From Cydia pomonella (lineage: Eukaryota; Arthropoda; Insecta; Lepidoptera; Tortricidae), in contig NC_084711.1 in assembly GCF_033807575.1 (NCBI RefSeq), positions 7,998,001 to 8,062,000 of the forward strand: a stretch of 64,000 bases of DNA, written 5' to 3'. A model generated the notes under the pieces. It did no database searches. It saw only the letters and a list, made by a program, of their open reading frames with translations, and was not told the origin of the DNA. Shown here piece after piece: positions 1 through 12,116 of the stretch. Position 1 is the stretch's first letter, and the number at the start of each line of letters is the position of its first letter. The translations under genes and the position numbers were made by a program.

Positions 1-1990
1 ATGGTCATCGTGTATACGCTGCACATACTCAAACCAAACAGTCTAGTCTCGGTTATTTTCTCTGTAATAGGTACAACTTTGAAACTCCCTCTTATGTGTT
101 CATTGCGCACTTTATCCTTAAGTGTAACTATATGATATTACCTAGGCAGGATACATTCGATGCAAGAGAGACTCCTAATGTCACTCCTTACCAGTGAATT
201 TCGGGCGCACCAATCAGCATGAGCTATGAAAGTCGTATCATGACAAGACCTAAACATTGCATATTGGCCCCTAAAACTGTATTGCAATTGAGCAAGAAAA
301 AATGCATATGCAAATGAAATCAGGTACAACACCATTCTGGTATTCTGGTATTTATTTATATACCCAGCGTACAACGCTATCGCTCTTACACAAAACTTTT
401 TATTTCCGTCTATAGCAAGCCAATCGTCTGCAAAAAATTTTCAGGCAAACTTTAACAGTGGAGGCAATCGCTCCTGAAATTCGAAAATGAAATCGTACCA
501 AGCGTCGCAAAGATTTATCGATGAACGTTCCCAACTTTTGGGGCATAAAACTTATGACATGTAATCATATTATATTCCATTCAAACCTAGCAACGTGAGT
601 GCCTTTTATTTTAACTTTCGTGAAACTATTTACAGAGGCTTTGTTTGCTCTCTGATTTATAAATGTATGTGTTCAACCGAATACAGAGTGAGCTGCCGGA
701 TCAGCGTTTAAAACCATTTGAAGGATTACACTGCCCATTTGAATGGATGTTGATTAGCATATTTCATTTAATTATTTTGAAATAATTTATACTTTAGTAA
801 GGTTAATTTAAGATTAAACAGGTATTTGAAATAATAAATGAAATCTGTATGATAAAAAAATCTATTAAAACAAATTAAACTTAAGGTAACTCGCAAAACT
901 TGTACAGCATTTACATGCAATTCATTTACATACAAACGTTACATACTCGTATTAGGGGTGGCATTTGAACTTTAAATAGCTGTTATTTATTTTCACTCAT
1001 TATCCATCTAAACTAATCAACGCTAAAATAATCAGAAGTTAGAAAACATATTTTAATCCTGGATATGAAACAATATTGGCTGTTTCACATTTATTTTAAA
1101 GTTCATATTCTCTCGAATAGATTGTATTAAATATTAAAGTATTCGAACGTGCACAGGTATTGAAAATTGAAATGAGCAAAAACTACAAGTTTCAATGCAA
1201 GCGCAAATGAACTCAATAATGTGTGGAGGGATAAAAATATCAGATACGGATAGAAATTCAATTAAAAGTAAGCATTTCATTACCCTTATTACATTCCACA
1301 TCGTTACACGATCTAGAGTTTGCACACATATGCTAGGTACGGGTGCACTACATTTTTTATACTTACTTTTCATTTGTTTGATATATCGTTATTTTGAAAA
1401 ACGTAATAAAAAATACTAGTATATTACCTAATCAACGACATACATTATGTTATTCTTGGTATAATGGTTATAGGATATATTTATACTTGGTCTATTATAC
1501 ACTGCCATAATTATTACAAATTCTGAAACATATTTGCTCTTACTAGTTCATTTATAAATATATGTAGGTGTCATCAAAATAAAAGGCTCCCAGAAAATTA
1601 GTGTAGGTACTGTGACCCCGCATAAACGAATATCAAGCAAAAAGTAGGTTAGATTAGAACTGCGACCCCGTATGAAAAATATTGTTGTAATATATAAAGT
1701 GTTAGGTACTTATATTATAATATAATTTTAAAAAAATCAACTTATAATAATAATAATTACATAACAAGTAATACTATAATAAATGACATTATGGCAAGTG
1801 TATGATAGTTTTATTATAATTATATTGAACATTACACACCCGCTAAGTACACTACGTGTACGTATGTTAAAAGTTAAATATTATAATGTAATAAATGTAC
1901 AAAATGTATATACTCTCAGTACTCAAAAGCGAAATCAATAAAATAATTGGACAAAATTAATTTGAAAGGCGAGAACCTCCAATATGCTAG
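1..1990. other. AT-rich non-coding DNA, probably intronic
   Basis: No gene is recognisable. Small open frames at 138-374, 1134-1373 and 1195-1419 have no familiar domains and overlap on opposite strands. A short direct repeat (a 'ctg(t/c)gaccccg(c/t)at' motif) occurs near 1609 and 1661. Confidence 0.6.
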
Positions 1991-1994
1991 ATGA

Positions 1995-2480
1995 CAAGTT
2001 ATTTAATGGTAGCAGTCGATCCGGTTTGTTTTGAGGATCAAATGTCTATATGGAACCCATTACAGGTTGTTTTAGAAGCCAACATTTTAGATTTTGAAGA
2101 TAAACCTCCTTTTCTAGTTTTACAATGGGGTAAGCACATTATTACACTGGCAGGTAGACTAAGTTCAGCAGCATACGCAGTAAAAAAAATCCGTCAATTG
2201 CAGATGTTACGACAGCTCGGCTAGTCTATTTTGGATATTTCCCTATCGTCATGTCTTATAGCATTTTATCATGGGGCAAAGCCGCTGACATTAATTCAAT
2301 TTTTGATTTACGTACGTGCTATACGTAACATACATATATAAACTAGGAATACGAGTGCTAGTGCTAGGATCTTTAAATTTAAAAACATCAATATTCTCAC
2401 TGTTGTTTCCCAGTATATTTATGAAAATATAGTGTATGTACGAAAACAAATTGACATATTTGAATTGAATAAAGACATCT
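1995..2480 (+). pseudogene. Non-LTR retrotransposon reverse transcriptase fragment, broken
   Basis: This is the remnant of the C-terminal (thumb) side of a LINE reverse transcriptase. The first piece reads ...LQWGKHIITLAGRLSSAAYA.... A frameshift near 2200 moves the reading to ARLVYFGYF...SWGKAADINSIF. After another shift near 2320 it resumes as VRAIRNIYI, then as NILTVVSQYIYENIVYVRKQ around 2388-2447. These blocks, in this order, are what Jockey-type LINE proteins show after the catalytic YxDD region, which is itself absent here. The copy is 5'-truncated and carries several frameshifts and an internal loss, so it cannot encode a working enzyme. It is probably an old insertion in an intron. 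The Jockey/CR1-like assignment comes from remembered motif order and was not searched. Confidence 0.75.
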
Positions 2481-2483
2481 CTC

Positions 2484-2583
2484 TGCTTTGCCTAAAGGTT
2501 GACTGGTAGAGAATGCCTCATGGCTAGTCCGCCTTTTGTACTATAAGGTTTTCTTTTGTGCAATAAAGATTAAATAAATAAAT
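2484..2583 (+). repeat. LINE/SINE 3' tail, AATAAA type
   Basis: The segment contains 'cctaaaggttgactggtag', then a GTCCGCC-like core and a 'gtgcaataaagatt' signal, and ends in a (TAAA)n run. This is a typical 3' end of lepidopteran non-LTR elements. It may be the tail of the RT fragment just upstream after an internal deletion. Confidence 0.65.
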
Positions 2584-2732
2584 AAGTACATCATTTTAAC
2601 ACCAGAAATAAAAACAATTAGGGGATTCCGAGATTCCGTTTAAAGTGTGTGCTTTTATAATAAAAACATCAGCTTTTACAAAAGCTTACTATATCGTTAA
2701 GGACTTCGTAGAAGATATGTTAAAATAGAATG

Positions 2733-3615
2733 TACACAGTGTAACACGAGGAACTCAAAAGACTTTAATAGTGTAACCTATTCCTGATCACATTTAAAGA
2801 CTAAAATGTCATATAAACTTTTCTGGAATTCGCCTAGTTTCAGAGTTAATACCAATAAAAAAAATGTTATTGTTAACTTAGTGCAAAAGGCTTTTTTGAT
2901 GGCGATGAAGCCGTTATGGGGTATAGTCGAAACGTCAGATGTCAAAAAGTGACAAGTAATACTTTGCAGAAACTAAGTCAGTAAGTAGTTAGACTAGTAT
3001 TTTTTTTTTTTACTATATTTTGTGAAATTTTTAGTATTAAATTTGATCTATAAATTATATTCATTAGTATTATATATGGAATAATATTTACAACATCAAT
3101 AAATTGCTCTGATAATTAGCTTAAGATAATTATATGTAATACTGTCTTACTATTCATAAGTGCTTGTTGCTAGGCCTACATGAATAATAGTACATTACGA
3201 TACAAGTGCGAAAAATAGGAAATTCGAAACGAGTGGCGATAAATTAAAACACGACCGAAGGGAGTGTTTTAAATCGACACGAGTTGTGAATTACCTATTC
3301 GCACATGTATCGTACAACGTTTTACAGTACATATGGCCCTTTAAATGTTCGACACAGTAACGTAATATGCTACTTCTCGCACTAGTGCTATAAAGTAGCC
3401 CCATATGTACTGTAAAGTATATTTGAATTGAATTAAGCTTTATGGAAAAAAAGTCTTAATTCATTTTAAGTACCAGGTTTACCTACAATATTTACTTTTA
3501 TGTAAAAAGATATTTGATAAAAAAAAAAAAAACATTTATTTAGCGTAATTTACTCTTATATTTCTTTTCCTTTTTTTGGTTAAAATGTTTCGGGTTCCTC
3601 GTGATACACCGTGTA
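2733..3615. mobile_element. 0.88-kb terminal-inverted-repeat element
   Basis: The left end (tacacagtgtaacacgagga...) and the right end (...tcctcgtgatacaccgtgta) are inverted copies over roughly 22 bases with two or three mismatches. There is no transposase frame, so this is a non-autonomous DNA transposon. A second inverted-repeat element (3186-3416) lies inside it. Confidence 0.7.
3186..3416. mobile_element. Double inverted-repeat MITE nested in the larger element
   Basis: There are two back-to-back hairpins. In the first, 'acgatacaagtgcgaa' (about 3198) pairs with 'ttcgcacatgtatcgt' (about 3299). In the second, 'acagtacatatgg' (about 3325) pairs with 'ccatatgtactgta' (about 3401). This organisation is common in lepidopteran genomes. 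A decayed partial relative lies at 7737-7800. Confidence 0.75.
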
Positions 3616-6195
3616 TTTAGTTATAATATGACATGTAAAAGATGCCTATTTACAAAATAAACATTTGATTTAAATACAAAATTCAGAAAAAAACAAAGTC
3701 TAACAAACGTACACAATACACAAAACGCCCTTTAACGGTACTTGATCGTAACGTCACGCTTGAGTTGAAGCCGTCTTGGAGTATAGAAAACAAGCAAATT
3801 GCTGTTTTGACAGTGAAAAACAGCGTTTGTATATAAAATTTAAGTAATCGGATTAATTATTTTTTTATCATTTTGGAATTTTTAAAATATTCTTAGGTTT
3901 TGATATTTTGATGTCATGTTTTTTTTCCGTGTTATTTTTTTGTGTCCAATTAATTGTAATAAATTGATCATATTATTTATATTTACATAAAAAACTTTTA
4001 CTCGTTCACTTTTCTTTTTTTAGCAATAAAAACTACATAGATATATATTTTTTCTAAATGATCATGTCAACTTTCATGTAATTTCAGCATGTCATAAATC
4101 CGATTGTATAGGAGCGGCTTTTTGGAAGCAACTTTATGTGACCCGTAACCTCTGAACGCATAAAATATATTATGTTTAAATTTGTATTTCAATAATTGTC
4201 AATAGAGTTGAATATTATAACTGTCATATATGGTTGAATATGCAGTAAAGGGTTAAGCGGGGATGAAAATTTTATTCGTTTCAATAGCTTGGTCTTTTAA
4301 AAATAAAACAGGAGTGTGATTTTTTTCTTGTGTCTTTCTCATGCTGACGTTGTACACGTACAGGTTGATGACACTTTTGCAGTAACCAGATATATTATGT
4401 ATGTATGTTAAACCAGTTGATAAGTGAGACAAAACTAGTTACTAACGAGTGTTTAACCGTTTTCAAGCTGATAATGAACCTTCGTCGAATTTCATTGGAT
4501 GGTACAATTTAGTTGGACGTTAAAATATGCAGCCTGTAGTGTTAAATGTGATCTATTCATAGTAAAACCGATCTACTGATCCATTTCCATGTATTCCGGA
4601 GCATCTCGTACGATGCTAGAATCTTATTCCAACAGACACATTTCTGCGTACATGCCGTCCGCGGCGCCTGGCGGATTAACCGATGCAATACGTGACGCAA
4701 ACAAATAGACCACATTACGCGTGATTGATTCGCGTGTCAAAATGCTAGCGATTGTGCTTCCTGCTCGCTGACTTTACTTAGGAAATCAGATACCTTAGAG
4801 ATGTAGCGCTGTAATTTTGTTAGGTAGTGCCTATTAGCAGAATAAACGATAGCTCAAAAAATTAGGAAGTGCTCATGGTATGATTATGCAGAAATGTAAC
4901 TACCACCCAAAAACAATTTGCAACGAATACATAAGTTGCCAATTTTATATCATTTTCTGCACATATCTACATATATAGGCTGTTTGCCACGTAAGAGGAA
5001 CTCTTCACATTGAGAGCTGTGAAAGTGAAACCCACTTTTAAAAGTCCTACTTCTTTCTGTGCATCGATTACCATAAACCAGCTTTAAATTTTTCATACAT
5101 TTCAAATAGTAATAATATACCCATTTAGCTTTAAGAAACAGAACATGAAACGAAAAGACAGAAATGAAAAGTCGAATTTAAACAAAAATATTTGACAAAC
5201 ATTTTATCTTATAAATAATCTTCTTTACTTTACCAATACATTACAGTTGTTTTAGAAATTATGGCCACATTACAACTCACATTTTTTTCATTTTCATTTC
5301 CCCATCGGCACACAAACCTCCTCAAGGTTTTGCCTACGATGGGTCTTGTACTAAATTCTAGGCTGTAACTTATTTGTTTATTCAATAAGTTACAAAAAAA
5401 AACATTAGATAATAATTATAATACATCACAAACTCAATAATCACGTTTTTGAAGTGTGTCAATATTAAATGATCTAGATTCGATTAGCATTAAAGCGTCT
5501 ATCCGACTAAAACCTTGAAAATAATGAGCACTTGTAACAAAGGCACTATCTCTGCGACTGTATTGATCTTAGCATTAGGTACTTAAGGTGCTTACCCAAC
5601 TCCATCTTTACATTATTTCAACGGATCCGTGGACGAATGCCAATAACAACTTGTTAATTTCACTAGTGGTTCTCGCAAAATGAAGGCTCGGACTCGTATT
5701 TCCAACTCATGAAATATTTATAGCGGTATAAGCAATCCCACCATTGGCAGTCTAGACGCAGTGTGAATGAGATGAAATGAAATATTATCGACTCTGTACA
5801 AAACTGTCCTCGTGTTTATTGCCGCTTTAAAGTCAGATTTAGAGACATAATCCCTTAGTAATACTGAGGATTACAGTTAGATAGTATTAAGACAGAATTC
5901 TTCGTTGCATATGAAATATCGTCAGCATGAAAATGTGCATGCTAACATAGATGTGTTTATACCATAAACATATTTTTGCCATTTAGTCGTTGCTAGCAGG
6001 TTTACGATACATTTGTTAGGCGGTTTTGATCAAAAATCTATGTAAAACAATGTTTTTATTGAATTGGCCAGCAATATTTTATAATTTTGATGAGCAAAAT
6101 AATATATTTGGTTTGTTAAATATCTAATTGATAGCAATAAAAATATTTATTTACAATAACAATATACATAATGGATATATACAGATGATCACTAT
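3616..6195. other. No gene seen; AT-rich intron-like DNA
   Basis: Nothing codes here. Around 3720-3800 there is weak resemblance ('gaagccgt.ttgg.gtatag') to 2908-2930 inside the preceding element, suggesting an old relative. A GC-richer patch at 4650-4760 has no open frame of note. Confidence 0.55.
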
Positions 6196-6199
6196 AACT

Positions 6200-6330
6200 A
6201 GCTTATAATATAAAATAGGCCCTCGAGGTATTGTACCAAGGATGCTGGCGGCATTTCCTCGTTGTATCGCAATACTGATACGTTGTGCGAGGAAGCTCTT
6301 TGGTCACCAGTTGATAGCAATTTATGATAT
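6200..6330 (-). pseudogene. LINE ORF C-terminal fragment (IQRGNAAS family)
   Basis: Read on the minus strand, the fragment gives FLAQRISIAIQRGNAASIL followed by GTIPRGP. This matches the last ~30 residues of the family seen more completely at 24800-25640 (VQQVSIAIQRGNAAG) and at 44802-45075. Only the extreme C-terminus is left, a 5'-truncated LINE copy. The reading frame itself is unbroken, so the insertion may be fairly young. The exact LINE clade is not certain. Confidence 0.7.
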
Positions 6331-6331
6331 G

Positions 6332-6501
6332 AAGGCTTATTGTAATCTGATTGCAATAATTGGTTATGAATTTGATCTGGATTTTTTAAGGAAACGATCT
6401 GGTCTCTTCAACCAAAAATGTTATTTTTTACTCGACAGGTCATATCAATAACAAATCCAGATCAAATCTTGAACCAACGATTATAATGAGAATAATTCTC
6501 C
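6332..6501. mobile_element. MITE family 1, copy 1
   Basis: The ends (gaaggcttat...ctgattgcaata and ...tataatgagaataattctcc) are imperfect inverted repeats. The interior 'ttatgaatttgatctgga' is shared with the copies at 9296-9472, 11477-11632 and 29858-29992. Confidence 0.65.
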
Positions 6502-6599
6502 AGAAGCATATCTGAATCAATCACCAATTCTGTTTAATATGTAAAGCACACACAAAGTCAGCAAATTTAGTTCGAAGAAAGAAGAAAACTTTATTTCAA

Positions 6600-6762
6600 C
6601 TGCCCTGACACCTAGTGCCCAAAGGTTGTCTGGAAGAGATCGCTTTTTAGCGATAAGACCGCCTGTTGTCTGCCTCTAAATTTAATCAATGGTTTATTTT
6701 TCTTGTATATTTTTACTGAGGTGTGCCAATAAAGAGTATTCTATCTATCTATCTATCTAGTG
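6600..6762 (+). repeat. Retroelement 3' tail family A with (ATCT)n end
   Basis: The core is 'aaggttgtctggaagagatc', 'gcgataagaccgcc' and 'gtgccaataaagagtattc', followed by about five ATCT units. The same core occurs at 12426-12576 (plus) and 22045-22195 (minus). The short tandem tail is typical of non-LTR insertions lacking poly(A). Confidence 0.75.
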
Positions 6763-9295
6763 TACTGGAAGGGCCTTTCACCTTTCGTCTACAGGCCAAA
6801 AATCTAATGAACCCATTAAAAAATATTACAATTTTCAATATATTATCATCATATAACCGGGTCTTTTAATACTCATAATTAGGTCAGGCAACGAATGCTC
6901 ATACAAATTATAAAGGGAAATGCTTTGAACATTAATTATTAAATCAACAAATTTAATCAGCTTGCGTTTTGAAAAAGTATGATAAGACGTAAAATTTCCA
7001 CGATATAAGTAGTGAATAACCGAAAAATGAGACCTTCAAATCTCTCTCTCCCCTTCCAGCTCAAGGGCTACTACGGCCGGGGGACTTTTGATATATTCAC
7101 CTCCCAACTAGACCAAACAAAATTACGGAGTCAAAAATTGTGTTCCAAGCATTTCCCTATATATATATATATAAGTTTTTACTCTGTATACTTACGTTAG
7201 ATAATCTAAGGGACCAATTAAACTTAAAATTATAAAAAAAAAAAAACTTAGAGTACATAATGACTGTTTCCATTATTTAAAAATTGTTATTGAATTCAAT
7301 AGCTGATCCCATATCTAAAGTTATCATATCGAATAGGGAGAGTAAACATTTGCAGTTGACGTTGCCGCGTGCAACACGATGTCGGACAAAGCGTAAGTTC
7401 GGGTACATTCCGCCGATGGGAGAGCAATCTTCGTGAGTGGTAAGTAGTCGGGAGTGATCGCAGCGGACTGTGCAAAGCCACAGAGCATAAACATGCAGAG
7501 ATATCATTCAACCGAACTGATTTGTGAGCCACCATACAGCTTTTTAACAGTACGTGTCATAATAATTTTAGTCCTAAATTCAATGTAAGGCCAATAACTA
7601 GTAAATGTGAAAAATTTCCCCAGTAGGTCAGGAATTAAGTTGTTCGATAGTACAATAAATATTTTGATCATTTATTAAGTATTTGAATGTGATTTACAGT
7701 CGAATATCTTATATTATTATAAGCTTTAAGTATATTACAATACAGTTCGGAAAGTAGGAAATTCACAATAGACGGCGATAAATTAAAAAAACAAACCCAA
7801 GGAAAAGATAATGATGGGGATTGATGTAGGGGAAGCGGGGGACGAAAGTCCGTTGCTATGTTAGAGATATAAATCTCATTCCTAAAAAAGAAAAACTATG
7901 CATTTCGGCATCTCGTTTCTTAATTCATATTTTTTTATACCATAACGGTAGCAAATAAGCGTGCCTGCGAAACGTCTGATTTAAGCAGCCACCGTAGCCT
8001 ATCGACGCTTGCAACTTAAGTTTAACGTGCTCTGCTTGCTTTCATTGTATTGACTTTTGAGTTTAGTAACCTAGTTCGATAAATGGATTTTTGTTGATTC
8101 CATTTCTGGTATTTTTTCAAAATAATAGCGTTATGAGGGTTGGCGAGGTCTACAGTTCACAGAATTACTAGTATAAATCGTCACGTGACAACCAAAAGTA
8201 ACTAATAAAAAAAAAATAACAAAAAAATCAATTTATTTTATTACTAGTAATATGCAGTTTTGGATGTCACTTGACAAAACGATTATACTCGTACAAGTTA
8301 ATAAATTTGACTACACTGCCCGTGTATGATCTGTGGCGGCTAACAATTCCGTTCGAACCACGTCACCGCTCCCGATCGGATAAAGCCTCTGTGCGGACGA
8401 GCTCGATGCTTTATACTAATATTGCAAAAAGATAACCTATTGTGAACCAATAACTGAACAGACTTAGTTCGATTGACTATTATTGTTTGTTTACCTACTT
8501 CATGTTATAGTTGACGGGAACTTTTCAAAGTAAACAAATATTTTGGAACTATCTTTAACATATCGTCCATAATAAGCTGAGACTTGTGTTGTTTTAGACG
8601 GCGACAGATCTATCTACTCAGAAACAAATGAACTGTTATGAGCTACACAATTTCTAAAAATATATGTAAATAAATAAATATTATAGGATTTAAAAATATT
8701 AAAATTAAACGTGACAATTTTGACTTTGTTTATAAGATTGACCAAATTAAAAAAAAATCTAACATTAAAGGGTTTTGGGGATTACTTGATTAAAAAGAAA
8801 ACGTTTGCATTTAAAAAGCACTTACAATCAAGTGATAAATTTTACAAGTTGCAATTTTTTTTAAATAAACACAAATTAAAATTTAATACTTTAACAAAAA
8901 ACAAACAAACAAAAGGGTTATGATTTTAGCAGTATATTTGTGAAAGTATGTACCTATATGTATTGGTATATAATATGTTAGTTTCGTGTGGTTCATAGCG
9001 TTAAAACTCACTGTATTGCATTAAGTTTACTTTTGTATGAAATACTTATCTTGAATAAAATTATAAAGAAGCGTTATTAGCACGCATTACCTAATGTCAG
9101 TTTGCTTTATATATTTTGACATGTTTCTTTCGCATTGGGCGTCCTCTTCCTTTAATACGTCAATGCAAAACACATATGTATTCGAATGCGAGTTTTTCAA
9201 ACGTTTTTCTTGTTAAAAGTTCATATTAATCTAGAACTATCGCCATAAAATAAGAAGTTATACCTATTTATGTAATTTCTGCCTTGCGTAAATCT
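6763..9295. other. No gene seen; intron-like DNA with minor repeats
   Basis: The stretch holds an (AT)n microsatellite near 7160 and a decayed relative of the 3186-3416 MITE at 7737-7800. The open frames at 7277-7535 and 8711-8923 are unrecognised and AT-driven. A GC-richer patch at 8330-8410 has no coding signal. Confidence 0.55.
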
Positions 9296-9472
9296 GGAGG
9301 TTTATTCTGATTGGATCACAGGTTATGAATTCGAATTTATATGTATTAGATATTAGCCGTCAACAGTCACATTTATGGTTGAAGAAAAGTCATTTTTGAC
9401 AGCAGAGAGATCATATTCATAACAAATCCAGATGAAATTTATAATCCGTTAATTCAATCAGAATAAGCCTCC
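9296..9472. mobile_element. MITE family 1, copy 2 (best preserved)
   Basis: The ends ggaggtttattctgattg and caatcagaataagcctcc are inverted repeats with one mismatch, and weaker pairing extends further in for a total of about 38 bases. The element is 177 bp with no coding capacity. Confidence 0.85.
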
Positions 9473-9533
9473 CGACTGAATTAACTTCCTCCAATATCTA
9501 ATGTACGTCGATCAAAGTGACGGCATTTTTTAG

Positions 9534-10290
9534 GCTTGAGTTCAAATAACAGGAAACTTGATTTCAATTCTCAGACCTTAGATCTTACCGAAATATAAGC
9601 CAGTGTGCCTACCTACATATCATAACGATAGTGGATAGCCTCATACGATGGCCGATTAATGAAGCCAGCACTGTGGAGCACAACGTTCCTGTAATGGTTT
9701 TACGACGGAACGTTTGAGTTATAAGAGATAGCGGAAGAATGAGCAGCAACAGGGAGTAGCAAGACGGTTTTATTTACACTTGAACTCAAAAAAATAGAAA
9801 TCATGACATCGATTCTGAGAATGCGAAGCTTAGGTCTAAATGTGGCCGGTGTACCGTCATATCATAACGATAACGATAGCCTCATACGATGATCAATTCA
9901 TGAACTGATTCGGATCCGGGTACGTCCTTAAACTACGGCCAAAAGAGAGGTATGGGCATTGTGAATGTCATCTCGCTTTGTGTGGTAGGGCATAGAACAT
10001 CGGATGTCATTCCAGATCTAGAGCAGAGCCCAACTGGGGAAGTACCTCCACCTTACAAAAAACCGCAGCCTGCAAATAACACTCGACCCTACTTATAGTG
10101 TGTTCGTTCCTGTAATGGTTTTATGATGGAAGTTGAGTTATAAGACGATATAAATTATAAGAGGTAGCGGAAGAATGCGCAGCTGCAGGGAGTAGCAAGG
10201 CGGCTTTATTTAGGCTTGAACTCAAAAAAACTGGAATCATGATATCAATTCTGAGTATGCCCAATATCACTGCTCAAAGCTGAATCTGAG
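9534..10290. repeat. ~245-bp tandem repeat interrupted by an insertion
   Basis: The unit begins 'cttga(g/a)(t/c)tcaaa' at 9534, 9780 and 10217. The block 'tcataacgata...gcctcatacgatg' occurs near 9617 and 9859. The block 'gttcctgtaatggtttta', followed by 'gcggaagaatg', occurs near 9687 and 10106. Copy 2 is enlarged by about 200 bp of foreign sequence (9906-10105) resembling the 5' part of the LINE tail at 28000-28225 ('cctccacctta/tcac...accctact'). Confidence 0.75.
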
Positions 10291-11476
10291 GGTCGCGACA
10301 ACCAGGGCTGTCAACACCGCTGCAAAAAAGAACCTCGTCACGAAAAGAAGAAGAAGTAGTAGCACCTAAAATGATAATAATAATTCATTAACTTTATCAG
10401 TCGCGTACACATAGCTATCAAAGAATGAGTAACTCAAAGCATAACAAAATCAATTTTAAGCGCGACAATCATTTTTTTTAATTTATTACGCCAGAATTCA
10501 AAATGATATACGATTGTGTAACCCATTTCATAATGCCTTTCTACTTGATCAGTTATCTTTATCACGTGAGCTTGTAAACGGTCCATCGAGTTTGAAATCG
10601 AGATATCATTATTCATCTCTCTCATAAGAAGTAAGAGATGTGTATTTATTCTTACTCATACCTCGACTAACATTCATATGATATATCGGCTAAAATAGTA
10701 CAAAGAGGCTGCAATTTCCGCTAGTTAAGACGAAAGTGGTGGACCCGCGCGAAATCGCCTTTTCATACAAACATAGTCCTCATTTTTCTCTCTGGGTATT
10801 AATAAATAAATATATATATGGAAATATTTGACACAATTTGTTGTATATCAACTACAATACGTTTGATTTTTTTAAATTATTATTTATTATTATAAAAGTT
10901 AAGTATTAGGTAGGTAAGTATAAGCTATAACTAACACATTTATGAACCATGTGTAGTCTTTAACAAAGAAATTTTAATTTAAATAAAAAAGGTAAGTGGC
11001 ATTCCTCTTTCCTCTTGAAGCGCTTCCACAAACGCTATTTCTAGTGAGTTGCTCCACACGCTATTTCCTCTCTCCCCCTAACTTCATCCCTTTAGCGCAG
11101 CAGACTCGACTACTTGATTATGCATCGCGCTACTTCCGACCGATTACCGAACTAGTAATGAACGTTACCGCATAGAAAGTTCAATATTTAATAACGGACT
11201 CTAGTTACTATTAATTAATAATGTTCATGTAGTTATTGCCTAGTTTCTTCCTTGTACTGTTCAGGCTAGAGTTAGTTCGTATCCAGTACCCACATATTAC
11301 TCGTCTGTTCATGCCGTAAGTATGCATAATATTATTTAAGCATAAGATTCTTAGAAATAAGGTAGCAGTTAAGTTTAAAAATAAAAAGTTTCAGAGTTTT
11401 ACTACAACTTATCGTCTTAATATACATATACGTCGTTTTAGCGTCATTAGTTTCGTTAAAGTTTTTAATGTAACCT
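10291..11476. other. No gene seen
   Basis: The stretch is AT-rich. The 63-codon open frame at 10434-10625 (minus) is unrecognised. A moderately GC-richer patch lies at 11030-11130. Confidence 0.55.
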
Positions 11477-11632
11477 TGAGGCATATTCTGATTGTAATAA
11501 AAAATTATGAATTTGATTTGGATTTGTTACGGATATGTCAGTGATCAATGTCAGTGAAGAAATGTCACATGTGACACCGACAGATGAAATTCATAAGAAA
11601 TCAAGACCAAATAAAACCTGTTAATGCGAGCG
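11477..11632. mobile_element. MITE family 1, copy 3 (decayed right end)
   Basis: 'gaggcatattctgattgtaa' begins the copy, followed by 'ttatgaatttgatttggat', as in the other copies. The right terminal repeat is degraded. Confidence 0.65.
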
Positions 11633-11790
11633 AAAAAAAGTAAGCTGAATAAAAAGTAAGCTACGCAGACGTTAGCGAATTGGGCCGTGCATTAGTTTGA
11701 CACCGTTAAGGCAGTCGTGGTAAAGCTACGCTACGCGCTACGCAATGCTACGGCGTAGCAGAACTGTATGCAAAATTACAATACAATAAC

Positions 11791-12060
11791 GGCCCGGTAC
11801 GAAGAATGAGATACGATAACAATAAGTTCTGGTTTAAATAAGTTTTCATTTAGATATCGTTTGTATGTCGTATAATTGACAGGAGCAGCTGGATTCGGAC
11901 AAACAATATCACTTTGACGTTAGAAAAATCGTAAATAGATCTTATTGGGATCAAAGCAAAATAGAAATGAACGTAAATTTTGACAGATCGTTTAGTTATC
12001 GATCTTTTAAAGTTCTTTCAAAGATCTTAAACGTGTCTTAATCATTTTTTGAATCGGGCC
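11791..12060. mobile_element. MITE family 2, full-length copy
   Basis: The element starts ggcccggtacgaagaatga and ends tcattttttgaatcgggcc, which are inverted repeats with a few mismatches. Further copies are at 36095-36319 and, rearranged, at 50719-51181. It is 270 bp and non-coding. The flanks ATAAC / ATAAT could be an imperfect target-site duplication. Confidence 0.85.
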
Positions 12061-12116
12061 ATAATTTTCACATACACTTTCACACGTTTTTATACAAAGT
12101 TTTAGATCTGTTCGTT

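Noticed and set aside
6740..6762. Repeated ATCT considered as a CRISPR-like or telomeric array
   Set aside because: It is a simple tetranucleotide tail of a retroelement; no spacers and no TTAGG telomere units.
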